Notes under the pieces: model-generated | What the model was told of the DNA's origin: nothing | The model's database searches: none | What the model saw: only the letters and a program-made list of their open reading frames with translations | Position numbers and translations under genes: made by a program | Source of the DNA: Alphaproteobacteria bacterium | GTDB taxonomy: Bacteria; Pseudomonadota; Alphaproteobacteria; Rhodospirillales; Rhodospirillaceae | Direction: 5' to 3' | Assembly: GCA_003246625.1 (NCBI GenBank) | Contig: QJZR01000017.1 | Span: 248,001 to 312,000 of the forward strand | Length of the DNA stretch: 64,000 bases | Part shown: positions 19,120-29,430 of the stretch, one piece after another | How the letters are laid out: every line of letters begins with the position of its first letter | Position numbering within the stretch: the stretch's first letter is position 1

Positions 19120-20694
19120 TTACAATGTGGGAATGCGGGGAGAACGACGCCAGCCGGGGCACGCCAAAAAATTGATCAGGGCGAGAAGTCCAGACACCAG
19201 GAATAGGGGAATGGCATTGCCGAAGCGGGCGAACGGCGTGGGCGGCAAGGGGGCGGGCAAGGCCGCGTCGAGCACCCCTTCCTGGCCCAGGGGCAGACTG
19301 GCGAGGACGCGCCCATAGGGGTCGATCACCGCGCTGATGCCGGTGTTGGCGGCGCGGGCCACCGGCAGCCCCTCCTCCACCGCGCGCAGAATCGCGGCGG
19401 CCAAATGCTGGTGCGGCCCGGCGGAAAGGCCGAACCAGGCGTCATTGGTCAGGTTGACGATCCACGCCGGACGGTCGGCGGCGTCGGCCACCGCGCCGGG
19501 AAAGATGATCTCGTAGCAGACCAGGGGACTGTAGGGCGGGGTACCCGCCAGGCGCACGGTGCGCGGGCCCGCCCCCGGCGAATAGTCGATGCGTCCGGCG
19601 GCCAGCTTGGCCACCGGCAGGACGCCGCTGCCCGGCACGTACTCGCCGAAGGGAACTAGGTGCGCCTTGTCGTAGACGTCGCCGATGCCGCCCCGCGCGT
19701 CGATCGCGGCGACGCTGTTCCACAGACGGAAGGGCTCGCCCGCCGGGGTGCGGCGCGGCGCGCCCAGGATCAACCAGCCCCTCTCCGGCGCGGCCTGGGC
19801 GACGAGATGGCGGACGAAGGCGTCCTCCGGCAGGTCGACCGGGAAGGTGGAGGCGGTCTCCGCCCAGATCACGTGGGTGCGGTTTTCCCAACCGGGCAGG
19901 CGGCTCAGCATCACCTGCCGCATCAGGTTCTCGCGCCGTTCCTCGGCCCGCCACTTCAGGGCCTGCGGGATGTTCGGCTGCACCAGACGCAGGGCGACCT
20001 CCGGCTGCGTCGGCGCGGCGGCGGCGGGCAGGCGCGCCCAGCCGCCCAGACCCTGCGCGGCGACGATCAGACCGGCGACGGCGATGCCGCGCGACAGGCC
20101 GCGCCCCGTGCCGAAGGCACCCAGCCACCCCGCCGCCGGGGCGGTGGCGGCCAGCGCCACCAGCCAGGACAGGCCGAACATGCCGATCGCCGCGGCGGCC
20201 TGGGCGAAGGCGGGAAACGGCGCCCAGACCGAGCCCAGGGCGTTCCAGGGAAAACCGGTGAGCAGCCAGCCGCGCAGCCATTCCAGAACCACCCAAGCGG
20301 CGGCGAACCCCACCCAGCGGAGCAACGGCGGCGGCCGCAGGAAACCCGCCGCCCAGGCGGCGGCGGCGGGAAACAGCCCCATGCCCAGGCCAAGCCCGGC
20401 GAGGGCGAAGGGGATCATCCAGCCGAACAGCGCGGCGTCGACGAGGAAGGCATAAGCGACCCAATAGAGCCCGGCGGAAAAATACCCCAGGCCGAAGGCC
20501 CAGCCGACCAGGAAGCGACGGCGCGCCGGGCGGGGCGCCGTGTCGGCGGCGGACCAGGCGAGATAAAGAAGGCCAAGACCGACGGGCAACGCCGGCAGTC
20601 CGGAAAGGGGCGGCAGCGCCGCCGCCGAAAGCACGCCCGCCGCGGCGCACAGGGCAAGCCCCCGCCATCCCGACGGAGAGAGGCGGCGGATCAC
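19120..20694 (-). CDS. lnt: Apolipoprotein N-acyltransferase
   Basis: This is a 524-residue inner-membrane enzyme that adds the third acyl chain to lipoproteins. Six or more hydrophobic segments occupy residues 10-215. The periplasmic nitrilase-like domain has the catalytic Glu in IWAETAS, Lys in YDKAHLVPFGEYVPG and Cys in LVCYEIIFP. A last membrane helix ends the protein. It overlaps the preceding CorC-like gene by four bases. Lnt is common next to corC, ybeY and phoH. Confidence 0.95.
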   Translation of the reverse strand: MIRRLSPSGWRGLALCAAAGVLSAAALPPLSGLPALPVGLGLLYLAWSAADTAPRPARRRFLVGWAFGLGYFSAGLYWVAYAFLVDAALFGWMIPFALAGLGLGMGLFPAAAAWAAGFLRPPPLLRWVGFAAAWVVLEWLRGWLLTGFPWNALGSVWAPFPAFAQAAAAIGMFGLSWLVALAATAPAAGWLGAFGTGRGLSRGIAVAGLIVAAQGLGGWARLPAAAAPTQPEVALRLVQPNIPQALKWRAEERRENLMRQVMLSRLPGWENRTHVIWAETASTFPVDLPEDAFVRHLVAQAAPERGWLILGAPRRTPAGEPFRLWNSVAAIDARGGIGDVYDKAHLVPFGEYVPGSGVLPVAKLAAGRIDYSPGAGPRTVRLAGTPPYSPLVCYEIIFPGAVADAADRPAWIVNLTNDAWFGLSAGPHQHLAAAILRAVEEGLPVARAANTGISAVIDPYGRVLASLPLGQEGVLDAALPAPLPPTPFARFGNAIPLFLVSGLLALINFLACPGWRRSPRIPTL

Positions 20695-21605
20695 GGCGTT
20701 TCCGTGCCGCGCGGCGGCAGGTTGCGCACCCGCAGGCGCTTGATGCGGCGGGGGTCGGCGTCGACGATCTGGAACTCGACGCCGGAGGAATGGGGGATCA
20801 GCTCGCCGCGCGCCGGAACGTGCCCGGCGAGGGAGAAAACCAGCCCCCCCAGGGTGTCGGCGTCCTCGCGTTCGGCGTCGCTGAGAATCGGTCCGACCGC
20901 CTGCTCGAAGTCCTCGACCGGCACGCGGGCGTCGGCCTCCAGCATGGTGTCCGAACGGAAGACCAGTTCCGGTTCATCCTCGTCGTCGTGTTCGTCCTCG
21001 ATCTCGCCGACGATCTGTTCGACCAGATCCTCGATCGTCACCAGGCCGTCGACGCCGCCGTATTCGTCGATCACCAGGGCCATGTGGGTGCGCTTCACCC
21101 GCATCTCCAGCAACAGGTCCATCACCCGCATCGACGGCGCGACGAACAGGATCGGCCGCAGCAGGTTGCCGAGGGGACAGGCCTCGCCGCCGGACAGATG
21201 GCGCACCGCGTCCTTGATGTGAACCAGCCCCACCGCGTCGTCCAGGTTCTCGCGATAGACCGGCAGGCGCGACACCCCCTCCGCCACCATCTGGCGGACG
21301 AGGTCGGGCAGGGCGGTATCGATCGGCGCGGCGACGATGTCGGCGCGCGGCATCATCACGTCCTCGGCCTTGACGTCGCGCAGGTGCAGAATGTTGGAGA
21401 GCAACAGGCGTTCGTGCGCGTCGATCGGCGCGTCGGATTCGCCGCTTTCCTCGATCAGTTCGGCCAGGGCCTCGCGTACCGTGGGCTCGCCGTTGGCGGC
21501 GGCCCAGGGCAGACGTTCCTTGAACGCCTGCCACCACGAGCGCCCGCCGCGAGACGGGGGTTCGTCGGCCGAGGCGGCGGACGTTTCGGGGGTGGGATCA
21601 GTCAT
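20691..21605 (-). CDS. HlyC/CorC-family CBS-domain protein
   Basis: This is a 304-residue soluble protein. An N-terminal segment is followed by two CBS domains (about 70-190, including VMMPRADIVAAPID and GLVTIEDLVEQIVGEIEDEHDDE). A CorC_HlyC domain ends it at about 215-300. There is no DUF21 membrane domain, so it is the short CorC/YbeX type, linked to magnesium/cobalt efflux and ribosome maturation. ATG 21605 overlaps the ybeY stop. The longer frame is shadow sequence. Confidence 0.92.
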   Translation of the reverse strand: MTDPTPETSAASADEPPSRGGRSWWQAFKERLPWAAANGEPTVREALAELIEESGESDAPIDAHERLLLSNILHLRDVKAEDVMMPRADIVAAPIDTALPDLVRQMVAEGVSRLPVYRENLDDAVGLVHIKDAVRHLSGGEACPLGNLLRPILFVAPSMRVMDLLLEMRVKRTHMALVIDEYGGVDGLVTIEDLVEQIVGEIEDEHDDEDEPELVFRSDTMLEADARVPVEDFEQAVGPILSDAEREDADTLGGLVFSLAGHVPARGELIPHSSGVEFQIVDADPRRIKRLRVRNLPPRGTETP

Positions 21606-22150
21606 CGTCGCGGTCTCCGCCGTAGGGGTCGGGTATTCCGATCTCCGCCAACAGGCGGACCTCCAGGTTTTCCATGGCGCGGGCCTCGTCGGCGTCGCCA
21701 TGATCGTAGCCGATCAGGTGCAGCAGCCCGTGCAGAACCAGATGCGCCAGGTGGTCGGCCGGGGCCTTGCCCTCGGCCAGCGCCTCGGCGAGCAGGGTCT
21801 CCAGCGCCAGCGCCAGGTCGCCCAGATGCGCGGGCAGGTCCGGCGCGGGCGGCGGCGGGCAATCGTCGTCCCACCAGGTGGCGAAGGAAAGCACGTTGGT
21901 CGGCTTGTCGAAGCCCCGCCAGTCGCGGTTGAGCTCGCGCACCGCCGCGTCGTCGGCCAGCAGCACCGCCACCTCCGCCGGGGCCAGAACCCCCGCTTCG
22001 GCCAGCGCCTCGGCCAGGGCCGGGGCGGCCGCGCCGCCGACGCGGGCGAGCACCGCCCGCCAGTCCGGCACCGCCGCGTCCCAGGAGGGCAAGGCCTCGG
22101 CCTCGAAACCCCAGGCACCGTCGGCGGCGGCGATGCGTTCGACGATGTCC

Positions 22151-22158
<8 letters not shown>
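21598..22158 (-). CDS. ybeY: Endoribonuclease YbeY
   Basis: This is a 186-residue zinc-dependent RNase for 16S rRNA 3' maturation and ribosome quality control. The zinc site HGLLHLIGYDH (HxxxHxxxxxH) is complete, and LNRDWRGFDKPTNVLSF is the substrate-side motif. The start ATG 22158 overlaps phoH by eight bases. The order phoH-ybeY-corC-lnt is conserved in proteobacteria. Confidence 0.95.
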
Positions 22159-23154
<996 letters not shown>

Positions 23155-23158
<4 letters not shown>

Positions 23159-24519
23159 TCCGCCGCGTCCTTCCGTCCGATGTCCACCGCCTCGCCGCCC
23201 AGGCTGTTGGGGCCGACCGAAACGACGCGCACCGCGCGCACCGTGCCGAAGGCCTCTTGCGGCATGCGGGCGTGCAGCGCCTGCATATAGGGGGTCCGGC
23301 CGATCAGCTGCCCGGCATGACGGCCGGGGCGGTCGAACAGCACCGGCATCGTCCGCCCGACGCAAGCGCGATTGAAATTTTCCTGGATGCCCGCCAGTTC
23401 GGCCTGCAGGCGCGCCAGGCGATCGACCTTTTCCGCCTCCGCCACCTGGCCCGGCATCGCCGCCGCCGGGGTGCCGGGACGGGGACTGTATTTGAAGGAG
23501 AATGCCTGAATGAACCCGGCCGCGCGGATCACCGCCAGGGTTTCCTGGAACTCCGCCTCGGTCTCGCCGGGGAAGCCGACGATGAAGTCGGACGACAGCA
23601 TCATATCCGGCCGCGCCGCCTTCAGCGCATCGACGGTGCGCAGGTATTCGGCGGCGGTGTGCCCCCGGTTCATCGCGGCGAGGATCCGATCCGCGCCCGA
23701 CTGCACCGGCAGGTGCAGGAAGGGCACCAGGGCCGACACCTCGCGGTGCGCGGCGATCAGGTCCGGGGTGACGCTGCGGGGGTGCGAGGTGGTGTAGCGC
23801 AGGCGCGCCAGGCCGGGAATCTCGGCGAGTTCGCGCAACAGGCGACCGAATCCCCAGACGCCGCCGTCCGGCGCCTCGCCCGCCCAGGCGTTGACGTTCT
23901 GGCCGAGAAGGGTGATCTCGCGCGCGCCGGTCTCGACCAGTTGGCGGGCCTCGGCCAACACGGCGGCGGCGGGACGGGCGTATTCGGCGCCCCGGGTATA
24001 GGGCACCACGCAATAGGTGCAGAAGCGGTCGCAGCCCTCCTGAATCGCCAGAAAGGCGCTCGGTCCCTCGGAGGCCGGGGGCGGCAGGTGATCGAACTTC
24101 GGCTCCACCGGAAATTCGGTGTCGAACACCGCCTCGCCGTGGGAACGCAGGGCGCGCGCCACCATCTCGGGCAGGCGGTGATAGACCTGCGGCCCCAGCA
24201 CGATGTCGACGATCGGCGCGCGGGCGCGCAGGGCCTCGCCCTCGGCCTGGGCGACGCAGCCCGCCACCGCGACCAGCATGCGGCCGCCCGCCTCTTCCTT
24301 GGCGCGCCGATGGGCGCGCAGGCGGCCGAGGTCGGAGAAGACCTTCTCCGCCGCCTTTTCGCGGATGTGGCAGGTGTTGAGGACCACCAGGTCGGCGTCC
24401 GCCGGGGTGGAGGCCGCGACATAGCCCAGGGGGGCCATGACGTCGCGGATCCGCGCCGAATCGTAGACGTTCATCTGGCAGCCGTAGGTCTTGACGAAAA
24501 GCTTCTTCTGTCCGCTCAC
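23155..24519 (-). CDS. miaB: tRNA-2-methylthio-N6-dimethylallyladenosine synthase
   Basis: This is a 454-residue radical-SAM methylthiotransferase acting on A37 of tRNAs. The N-terminal UPF0004 domain binds the auxiliary 4Fe-4S cluster (KTYGCQMNVYDS, NTCHIREKA, and a Cys in AVAGCVAQAE). The radical-SAM motif is CDRFCTYCVVPYTRG. A TRAM domain ends the protein. It overlaps phoH and lies 34 bases after olsA. Confidence 0.95.
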
Positions 24520-24553
24520 CGGGTCTCTTGCGTCCTTGGAAATAGGGGCGTTC

Positions 24554-25432
24554 TCACGGCCTGAACCGTAGCACCCGACCCTGCAAAGTCAAGGCGTCGG
24601 GGGAGGGCTCCCGCCCGCTGAGGGAGCGGGCCACCGCACCGCGCACCGCGGCGTGGCAGGCCAGGGCGGCGTTCTTGCGCGAACCCAGGGCGGTCAGGGT
24701 GTGGGGCTCCAGGAAGGTGACCTCGACGGTCAGCCGCCCCATGTGCAGCACCTCCCACAGGTGGGGGGCCAGATCCATGTCGCCGTACCAGGCGAAGAAA
24801 TGCCGCCAGAGATAGCCGATCGGCACGCCGAAGCAGCGGGTATAGGCGATCGCCACCGGCTGCACCATCACCGGCTGCCCGTTGATCTCCGCCTCGGCGA
24901 TGGAAAAAAGGGTGCTCTTGAACGGCAGCACGCGGTTGCCGTCGTCGCTGGTTCCCTCGGGAAAGATAATCAGGGGGATGCCGCGCGCCAGCCGGTCGCT
25001 CAGGTCCCGTTTCTGGCGGGCGGCCTCGGTGCGCTTGCGCTCGACGAAGACGGTGCGGGCCAGACGGGCGATGAAGCCGATGCCCGGCCACCCCGCGACC
25101 TCGGACTTGGCGACGAAGATGCCGGGAAGCAGGCTGCCGAGAACCGGAATGTCGAGATAGGAGACGTGGTTGCCGACGAACAGCAAGGGCCGCAGGACGG
25201 AGGCCCGCCCATGCACCCGCACCCGAATGTTGGCCAGGCGCAGAACGCCGCGCCAGAACACGCGGTTGCAGACGGTCTGCGCCGTCTCGGACAGCATGCT
25301 CAGCAGATAAACCGGCAGAATCAGCAGGAACCAGACGAAAATCGCGCAAAGCCGCGCCGCCGCGACCACGGATTCCAATCGTCCATGGCCGCCGAACCGC
25401 GCGGGCGTGGGTTCCGCTTCGCGCCGGGTCAT
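24554..25432 (-). CDS. olsA: Lyso-ornithine lipid O-acyltransferase (PlsC family)
   Basis: This is a 292-residue membrane-associated acyltransferase. A hydrophobic segment occupies residues 25-50. The acyltransferase motifs are NHVSYLDIPVLG (NHxSxxD), FVERKR and the phosphate-site FPEGTSDDG. It starts two bases after the olsB stop, so the two almost certainly form the two-step ornithine-lipid pathway: OlsB makes lyso-ornithine lipid and OlsA adds the second acyl chain. On its own it could be read as a general PlsC enzyme; the pairing decides. Confidence 0.85.
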   Translation of the reverse strand: MTRREAEPTPARFGGHGRLESVVAAARLCAIFVWFLLILPVYLLSMLSETAQTVCNRVFWRGVLRLANIRVRVHGRASVLRPLLFVGNHVSYLDIPVLGSLLPGIFVAKSEVAGWPGIGFIARLARTVFVERKRTEAARQKRDLSDRLARGIPLIIFPEGTSDDGNRVLPFKSTLFSIAEAEINGQPVMVQPVAIAYTRCFGVPIGYLWRHFFAWYGDMDLAPHLWEVLHMGRLTVEVTFLEPHTLTALGSRKNAALACHAAVRGAVARSLSGREPSPDALTLQGRVLRFRP

Positions 25433-25434
25433 GA

Positions 25435-26229
25435 TCAGCTGCCGCGCGCGGTGCGGTCGTAGTGCCGGAAATACTTGTCCGTCACCAGATCGGTCTTAAC
25501 CATGATGCAGACGTCGGTGGTGTTGAACTGGCGGTCCACCACCGCGCCGTCGCCGACGAAGCCGCCCAGGCGCAGGTAACCCTTGACCAGCGGCGGCAGG
25601 GCGATCAGGGCCTGCTTCGGCGACACCGCGTCTTTGGGCAGGAGATCCATCGCGGTATGCAGCGCGGGCAGGGCGCAAGGGCGGAATTCCTCGGGCGCGC
25701 GATGGTAATGGTGCAGATAGCTGAGTTCGAGGGCGAGCGCCTTGGGGTCGACCCCGGCCAGGGAGGCGCAGCCGAACATCATGCCGATGTCGTGGGTGAA
25801 GACGTAGTTGGCGATCCCCTGCCAAAGCATCTGCATGGTCGAACGGGTGCGATAGGCGGGATCGGTGCAGGACCGCCCCAGTTCCAGGATCGGCATGGGC
25901 AGGGCGAGAATGCGCGAAACGTCGTATTCCGCCGAGGTATAGAAGCGGCCGATCTTCGCCGCGTGTTCGCGGCGCATCAGGCGATAGGTGCCGACGATAT
26001 TTTCGGCGGGGGAGGAGCCGCGCGCGCGGTCGATCACCAAAAGGTGGTCGGCGACCGCGTCGAAATCGTCGCAATCGCGGGCGGCGGCGGCGGCGGCGGC
26101 GGATGCCTGGGCGCCGCCCTCGACGTAAAACACGCGATAGCGCAAGGCCTGGGCGGCGTCGATTTCCTCAGGGCTCGCCGCCAGGCGAACCTCCATGCTG
26201 CCGCCGGACGACTCTTCGATGGGTTCCAT
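25435..26229 (-). CDS. olsB: L-ornithine N-alpha-acyltransferase
   Basis: This is a 264-residue GNAT-fold acyl-ACP-dependent enzyme. ALRYRVFYVEGGAQ, ELGRSCTDPAYRTRSTMQMLWQG and MFGCASLAGVDP are characteristic of the OlsB/hemolysin-like acyltransferases. It transfers a 3-hydroxyacyl chain from ACP to ornithine. Eight consecutive Ala codons occur near residue 44. Ornithine lipids replace phospholipids in phosphate limitation in many alphaproteobacteria. Start ATG 26229 has GGAG close by; an ATG 11 codons in is a possible alternative. Confidence 0.87.
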   Translation of the reverse strand: MEPIEESSGGSMEVRLAASPEEIDAAQALRYRVFYVEGGAQASAAAAAAARDCDDFDAVADHLLVIDRARGSSPAENIVGTYRLMRREHAAKIGRFYTSAEYDVSRILALPMPILELGRSCTDPAYRTRSTMQMLWQGIANYVFTHDIGMMFGCASLAGVDPKALALELSYLHHYHRAPEEFRPCALPALHTAMDLLPKDAVSPKQALIALPPLVKGYLRLGGFVGDGAVVDRQFNTTDVCIMVKTDLVTDKYFRHYDRTARGS

Positions 26230-26318
26230 GATGCTCCGTGTTCACGACTGCGGATGCGCCGGATCGGGCCGGAGCGCCGCTTGCGGCGCAGGGCGGCCCA
26301 CCGCGCCCTGGGTTGTCT

Positions 26319-26753
26319 TCAGCCCCTGCTTGAGGTCGGCTTGTCCTCGTCGGAGATCGGCTTGCAATAGAGCTCCAGCCGGTGGCCGACCAAACGATAG
26401 CCGTGCTCGCGCGCGATGCGCCGCTGCAGTTCCTCGATTTCCTTGCACTGGAATTCAATGACATGGCCGCTGCCGAGGTCGATCAGATGATCGTGATGAT
26501 CGTCCGAGATTTCCTCGTAACGCGCCCGCCCGTCGCCGAAGTCCAGGCGTTCGAGGATCTTTTCCTCCTCGAACAGACGAACGGTGCGATAGACCGTGGC
26601 GATGCTGATGCGCGGATCGATCTCGGCGGCGCGGCGATAGACGTCCTCGACATCGGGATGATCGTCGGATTCGGAAAGAACCTGGGCGATGACCCGGCGT
26701 TGACCGGTCATTTTAAGCCCCAGCTCCAGGCATCGCTGTTCGATCCGCGACAT
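26319..26753 (-). CDS. fur: Fur-family metalloregulator (Fur/Mur)
   Basis: This is a 144-residue winged-helix regulator. The DNA-binding half has LKMTGQRRVIAQVL and ISIATVYRTVRLFEE. The metal-binding half has YEEISDDHHDHLIDLGSGHVIEF. No CxxC zinc pairs are present, as in alphaproteobacterial Fur/Mur, where the protein often responds to manganese rather than iron. Because Irr is encoded nearby, this one may act as Mur; sequence alone does not decide. ATG 26753 matches the family start, and the open frame further upstream is unlikely to be translated. Confidence 0.88.
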   Translation of the reverse strand: MSRIEQRCLELGLKMTGQRRVIAQVLSESDDHPDVEDVYRRAAEIDPRISIATVYRTVRLFEEEKILERLDFGDGRARYEEISDDHHDHLIDLGSGHVIEFQCKEIEELQRRIAREHGYRLVGHRLELYCKPISDEDKPTSSRG

Positions 26754-26935
26754 TGTCTTCCGCCATCTGCTCCAGTTACCCCGTCCGCGACAGTAGCCCC
26801 AAATCACGAAAATGAAAAGCCGCGCGGCATTCCGCCGCAGATGGCCGCCGCGCCGGGGAAGACAAAAAGCGCGACGGCGGACTGTAGATGCAGCCCGCCG
26901 CCCGCGAAAATGAAGCTTCGATGAAACCGCCGAAC

Positions 26936-27355
26936 TTAAGCGCCCGCGCGCCCACGCCGCGACCGCGTGCCCAGGCCGATCTTCTTCGCCAGCGAGGACC
27001 GGTGGTTCGCATAGTTGGGCGCGACCATCGGATAATCGGCGGCCAGGCCCCACTTCTCGCGATATTCCTCGGGCGTCATGTCGTAGGCGGTCTTGAGATG
27101 CCGCTTCAGCATCTTCAACTTCTTGCCGTCTTCCAGACAGACGATGTAGTCGGGCGTCACCGACTTCTTGACGGCGACCGCCGGTTGCGGACGGTCGGCG
27201 GGAGCCGGAGTTTCCCCAAGCGAGGAAAGGGCCGAAAAGACGTTCTTGATCAGGCCGGAAAGGTCGGTCAGCGGCACTTCGTTGTTGCCGACGTGCGCCG
27301 CGACGATCTGTGCCGTAAGATGAAGCAGATTTTCCTTGGACTCTTGCCCAGACAT
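26936..27355 (-). CDS. mucR: MucR-family transcriptional regulator
   Basis: This is a 139-residue Ros/MucR regulator. It has LTAQIVAAHVGNNEVPLTDL, the oligomerisation N-terminus, and DYIVCLEDGKKLKMLKRHLKTAYDMTPEEYR, the zinc-finger-like region. The finger keeps CxxD and the first His, but the second His position is Tyr, so it may not bind zinc in the usual way. MucR proteins bind AT-rich DNA, repress surface polysaccharide and cell-cycle genes, and often regulate themselves. ATG 27355 follows AAGGGGG. The region upstream is AT-rich. Confidence 0.88.
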   Translation of the reverse strand: MSGQESKENLLHLTAQIVAAHVGNNEVPLTDLSGLIKNVFSALSSLGETPAPADRPQPAVAVKKSVTPDYIVCLEDGKKLKMLKRHLKTAYDMTPEEYREKWGLAADYPMVAPNYANHRSSLAKKIGLGTRSRRGRAGA

Positions 27356-27705
27356 GTACCGAACCCCCTTAGTCATCGGATCGTTGCTTATATAAAATGT
27401 CCGCCCTGCATTATCAACACCAAAAACGTAGACAATAAAAACTCCGTCGTTTCAGGGGATACCTTGCAAGTTGATTTGACGCGTGCCGAGAATTCCATCG
27501 GATGCATCCGATTTGATACTTACGATGGTGTGCATCGTTCCGGAAAAATGGTTCGAAAGGATACCGTCGATGGCGCAGGAGCAGGGTTGCCGATCCGCCG
27601 CGCCATCGAGCCCTCCCCCGCGCACGGGGCTGAACACCGCCGGATCGGTTGGGATGGGAATGAAGAATCAACGGATTACAAATATCCGGCAAAGACCGCG
27701 AAGGA
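27356..27705. other. AT-rich mucR upstream region, no gene seen
   Basis: These 350 bases lie between the rimI 3' end and mucR. The part nearest mucR (27360-27480) is unusually AT-rich for this genome and has TATATAAAAT, a plausible promoter and MucR-binding patch. The middle holds a perfect 16-bp palindrome. No hairpin with a U-tract was seen at the rimI end. Confidence 0.5.
27497..27512. promoter_or_regulatory. Perfect 16-bp palindrome upstream of mucR
   Basis: ATCGGATGCATCCGAT is fully self-complementary with no spacer, the shape of a dimeric regulator site. The core GGATGCATC also occurs in the irr upstream region (minus strand, about 5056-5048). The protein that would bind is unknown. 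Confidence 0.4.
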
Positions 27706-28164
27706 TTATTCCAACGTTTTCTCCATGACAAACGCATCGATAGGCGCTTCCCTTCCGCGGACAAACTCACGGTAGTATTTTTCTCGCGTTCCCACGCACC
27801 GGAAGTCATGCCGCCGATAAAGCGCCAGGGCGGGCCGGTTGTTCACCGCAACCTCCAGGAACATCCGCGCCGCGCCGAGCGAACGCGCCGCATCCGCCGC
27901 TTGCGCCAGAAGAAGGTGGGAAATCCCCCTCCCCCGGCATTCCGGCCGCACCCCGACGGTCAGCAGTTCCGCCTCGTCGGCGGCGACGCGGCACAGGGTG
28001 AAGGCGACGGGCTCGCCGTCGGGGTCCGCCACCAGGAAGCCGAACGTCCCGGGGGCCGCGAGCAGGGAGGCGAACGCCGCCTCGTCCCAGGGGCGGGGAA
28101 AACACGCGGCGTGCAGGACGGCAAGAAGCGGAGCGAAGGCGGGGGAAAGCGGGGTCAGCTGCAT
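27706..28164 (-). CDS. rimI: Ribosomal-protein-alanine N-acetyltransferase-like GNAT
   Basis: This is a 152-residue GNAT acetyltransferase. It has HAACFPRPWDEAAFASLL, the acetyl-CoA loop RPECRGRGISHLLL and EVAVNNRPALALYRRHDF. RimI acetylates the N-terminus of S18 in E. coli, and in alphaproteobacteria it usually follows tsaB, as here, with a 10-base overlap. ATG 28164 fits that overlap. The protein substrate in this organism is inferred. Confidence 0.88.
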   Translation of the reverse strand: MQLTPLSPAFAPLLAVLHAACFPRPWDEAAFASLLAAPGTFGFLVADPDGEPVAFTLCRVAADEAELLTVGVRPECRGRGISHLLLAQAADAARSLGAARMFLEVAVNNRPALALYRRHDFRCVGTREKYYREFVRGREAPIDAFVMEKTLE

Positions 28165-28781
28165 CGCGGCGCGCCCGGCGGCAGGGTGACGTCGGCCTCG
28201 CGCAGATAGAGCGGTTGCGGCGGCAGGCGCAGAACCGGCAGGCAAGCGGCGGCGAAGATGCCCGCCAACGGCGGCGCGACGCCGCCCGCCAGATCGCCGA
28301 CCAGCGCGGTTCCGACAGGAACCGCCAGGGCCGCGTCCAGGGCCAGGATACCGGGCGGCGCGACGGGCAGCCCGGCGGCGTCGAATTCCTGCACGAAGGC
28401 GTCGCCGCGCCGGCTGTCGAGGGCGACGCGCACCCGGCCCGGCGGCACCGCGCGCGCCCAGGCGGCGAACGAGGACACGCCGACCACCGCGCAGTCGCGG
28501 GCCAAACCCAATCCTTGCGCCGCCGCCAATCCCACCCGCAGGCCGGTGAACGACCCCGGGCCGACGGTAACCGCCACCGCCGCCAGGTCCTCGAACCCCA
28601 CCCCCGCCTCGGCGAAGGCCGCCCGCAGCATCGGCAGCAGAGCCTCGGCCTGACCGTGGGTCATCGCCTCGCTTTTCATGGCGCGCGGCACGCCGTCGAC
28701 GAACACCCCCGCTTGGCAGGCGGCGCCCGCCGCATCCAGCACCGCGACCACGCCGCGCGAAAGTTCGACTTGTTCCGACAT
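28155..28781 (-). CDS. tsaB: tRNA threonylcarbamoyladenosine protein TsaB
   Basis: This is a 208-residue ASKHA-fold partner of TsaD in making t6A37 of tRNA. It has VLDAAGAACQAGV, the typical SEAMTHGQAEALLPML, and VTVGPGSFTGLRVGLAAAQGLG. ATG 28781 is the likely start. It lies only 24 bases from the divergent dipeptidase gene, so the two promoters must overlap or lie inside the neighbouring gene. Confidence 0.93.
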   Translation of the reverse strand: MSEQVELSRGVVAVLDAAGAACQAGVFVDGVPRAMKSEAMTHGQAEALLPMLRAAFAEAGVGFEDLAAVAVTVGPGSFTGLRVGLAAAQGLGLARDCAVVGVSSFAAWARAVPPGRVRVALDSRRGDAFVQEFDAAGLPVAPPGILALDAALAVPVGTALVGDLAGGVAPPLAGIFAAACLPVLRLPPQPLYLREADVTLPPGAPRCS

Positions 28782-28805
28782 GCCCGCCAATCCTATGCTG
28801 GCCCG

Positions 28806-29363
28806 ATGCTGACCGAGATTTCCCCCGAACGGCACGGGATCCTTCTGGACCTTGCCTACGCCACCGATAACAACTTCACCGGCGCCCCGGTCTATGGCCG
28901 CGCCGCATGTTATCTGCACGCCGAAGCCTTTGCCAAGCTGGAACGCGCCCGCGACCTCGCCGCCGCGATCGGCCTTCGCCTGCGCGTCTTCGACGCCTTC
29001 CGCCCCGCCGAGGCGCAGTGGGTCTTATGGAACCACACCCCCAATCCGGTGTTCGTCGCCGACCCCCGGCGCGGATCGTCGCACAGCCGCGGCGTCGCGG
29101 TGGACCTGACCCTGGCCGACGCCGACGGCGAAAGCCTCGACATGGGAACCGGCTTCGACGACTTCACGCCCCAGGCGCACCACGGCCGCACCGACATCCC
29201 GGCCGAGGCGCAAAGAAACCGCGCCCTTCTCCTCGGCATCATGAGCGCGGCGGGGTGGGAGCTCTATACCAAGGAATGGTGGCACTATCAGCTGTTCGAC
29301 GCGCGCCGCCGCTTCCCCCTGCTCTCCGACAGCGTGCTGCCGCGAAGCATGATGCGGGGATGA
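28806..29363 (+). CDS. ddpX: D-alanyl-D-alanine dipeptidase (VanX/DdpX family)
   Basis: This is a 185-residue M15D zinc peptidase that hydrolyses D-Ala-D-Ala. Zinc ligands lie in SHSRGVAVDLTL (SxHxxGxAxD) and the C-terminal EWWHYQ, with an additional Arg in FDAFRP. There is no clear signal peptide, so it is probably cytoplasmic and used in cell-wall dipeptide recycling. Nothing nearby resembles a vancomycin resistance set. ATG 28806 is chosen by family length. Confidence 0.87.
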   Translation: MLTEISPERHGILLDLAYATDNNFTGAPVYGRAACYLHAEAFAKLERARDLAAAIGLRLRVFDAFRPAEAQWVLWNHTPNPVFVADPRRGSSHSRGVAVDLTLADADGESLDMGTGFDDFTPQAHHGRTDIPAEAQRNRALLLGIMSAAGWELYTKEWWHYQLFDARRRFPLLSDSVLPRSMMRG

Positions 29364-29430
29364 AACCGGGCCGGGCGGCACCCGGCCCCGTCAAGGGGTC
29401 CAAGACCCCTCGCAACGTTTTTCGTTTTCT
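29364..29430. repeat. Intergenic palindromic repeat, copy 4
   Basis: A 67-base copy fills the gap between convergent ddpX and the nitroreductase. It has CCGGGCCGGGCGGCACCCGG right at the ddpX stop, then GTCAAGGGGTCCAAGACCCCT and CGCAACGTTTTT. Confidence 0.7.

Noticed and set aside
26754-27053. Upstream extension of the fur/mur frame
   Set aside because: It adds 100 residues of Arg-rich non-family sequence; the family start is at 26753.
28806-29363. Vancomycin resistance locus suggested by the VanX-like gene
   Set aside because: There is no vanH or vanA-type ligase nearby; the gene fits D-Ala-D-Ala recycling.
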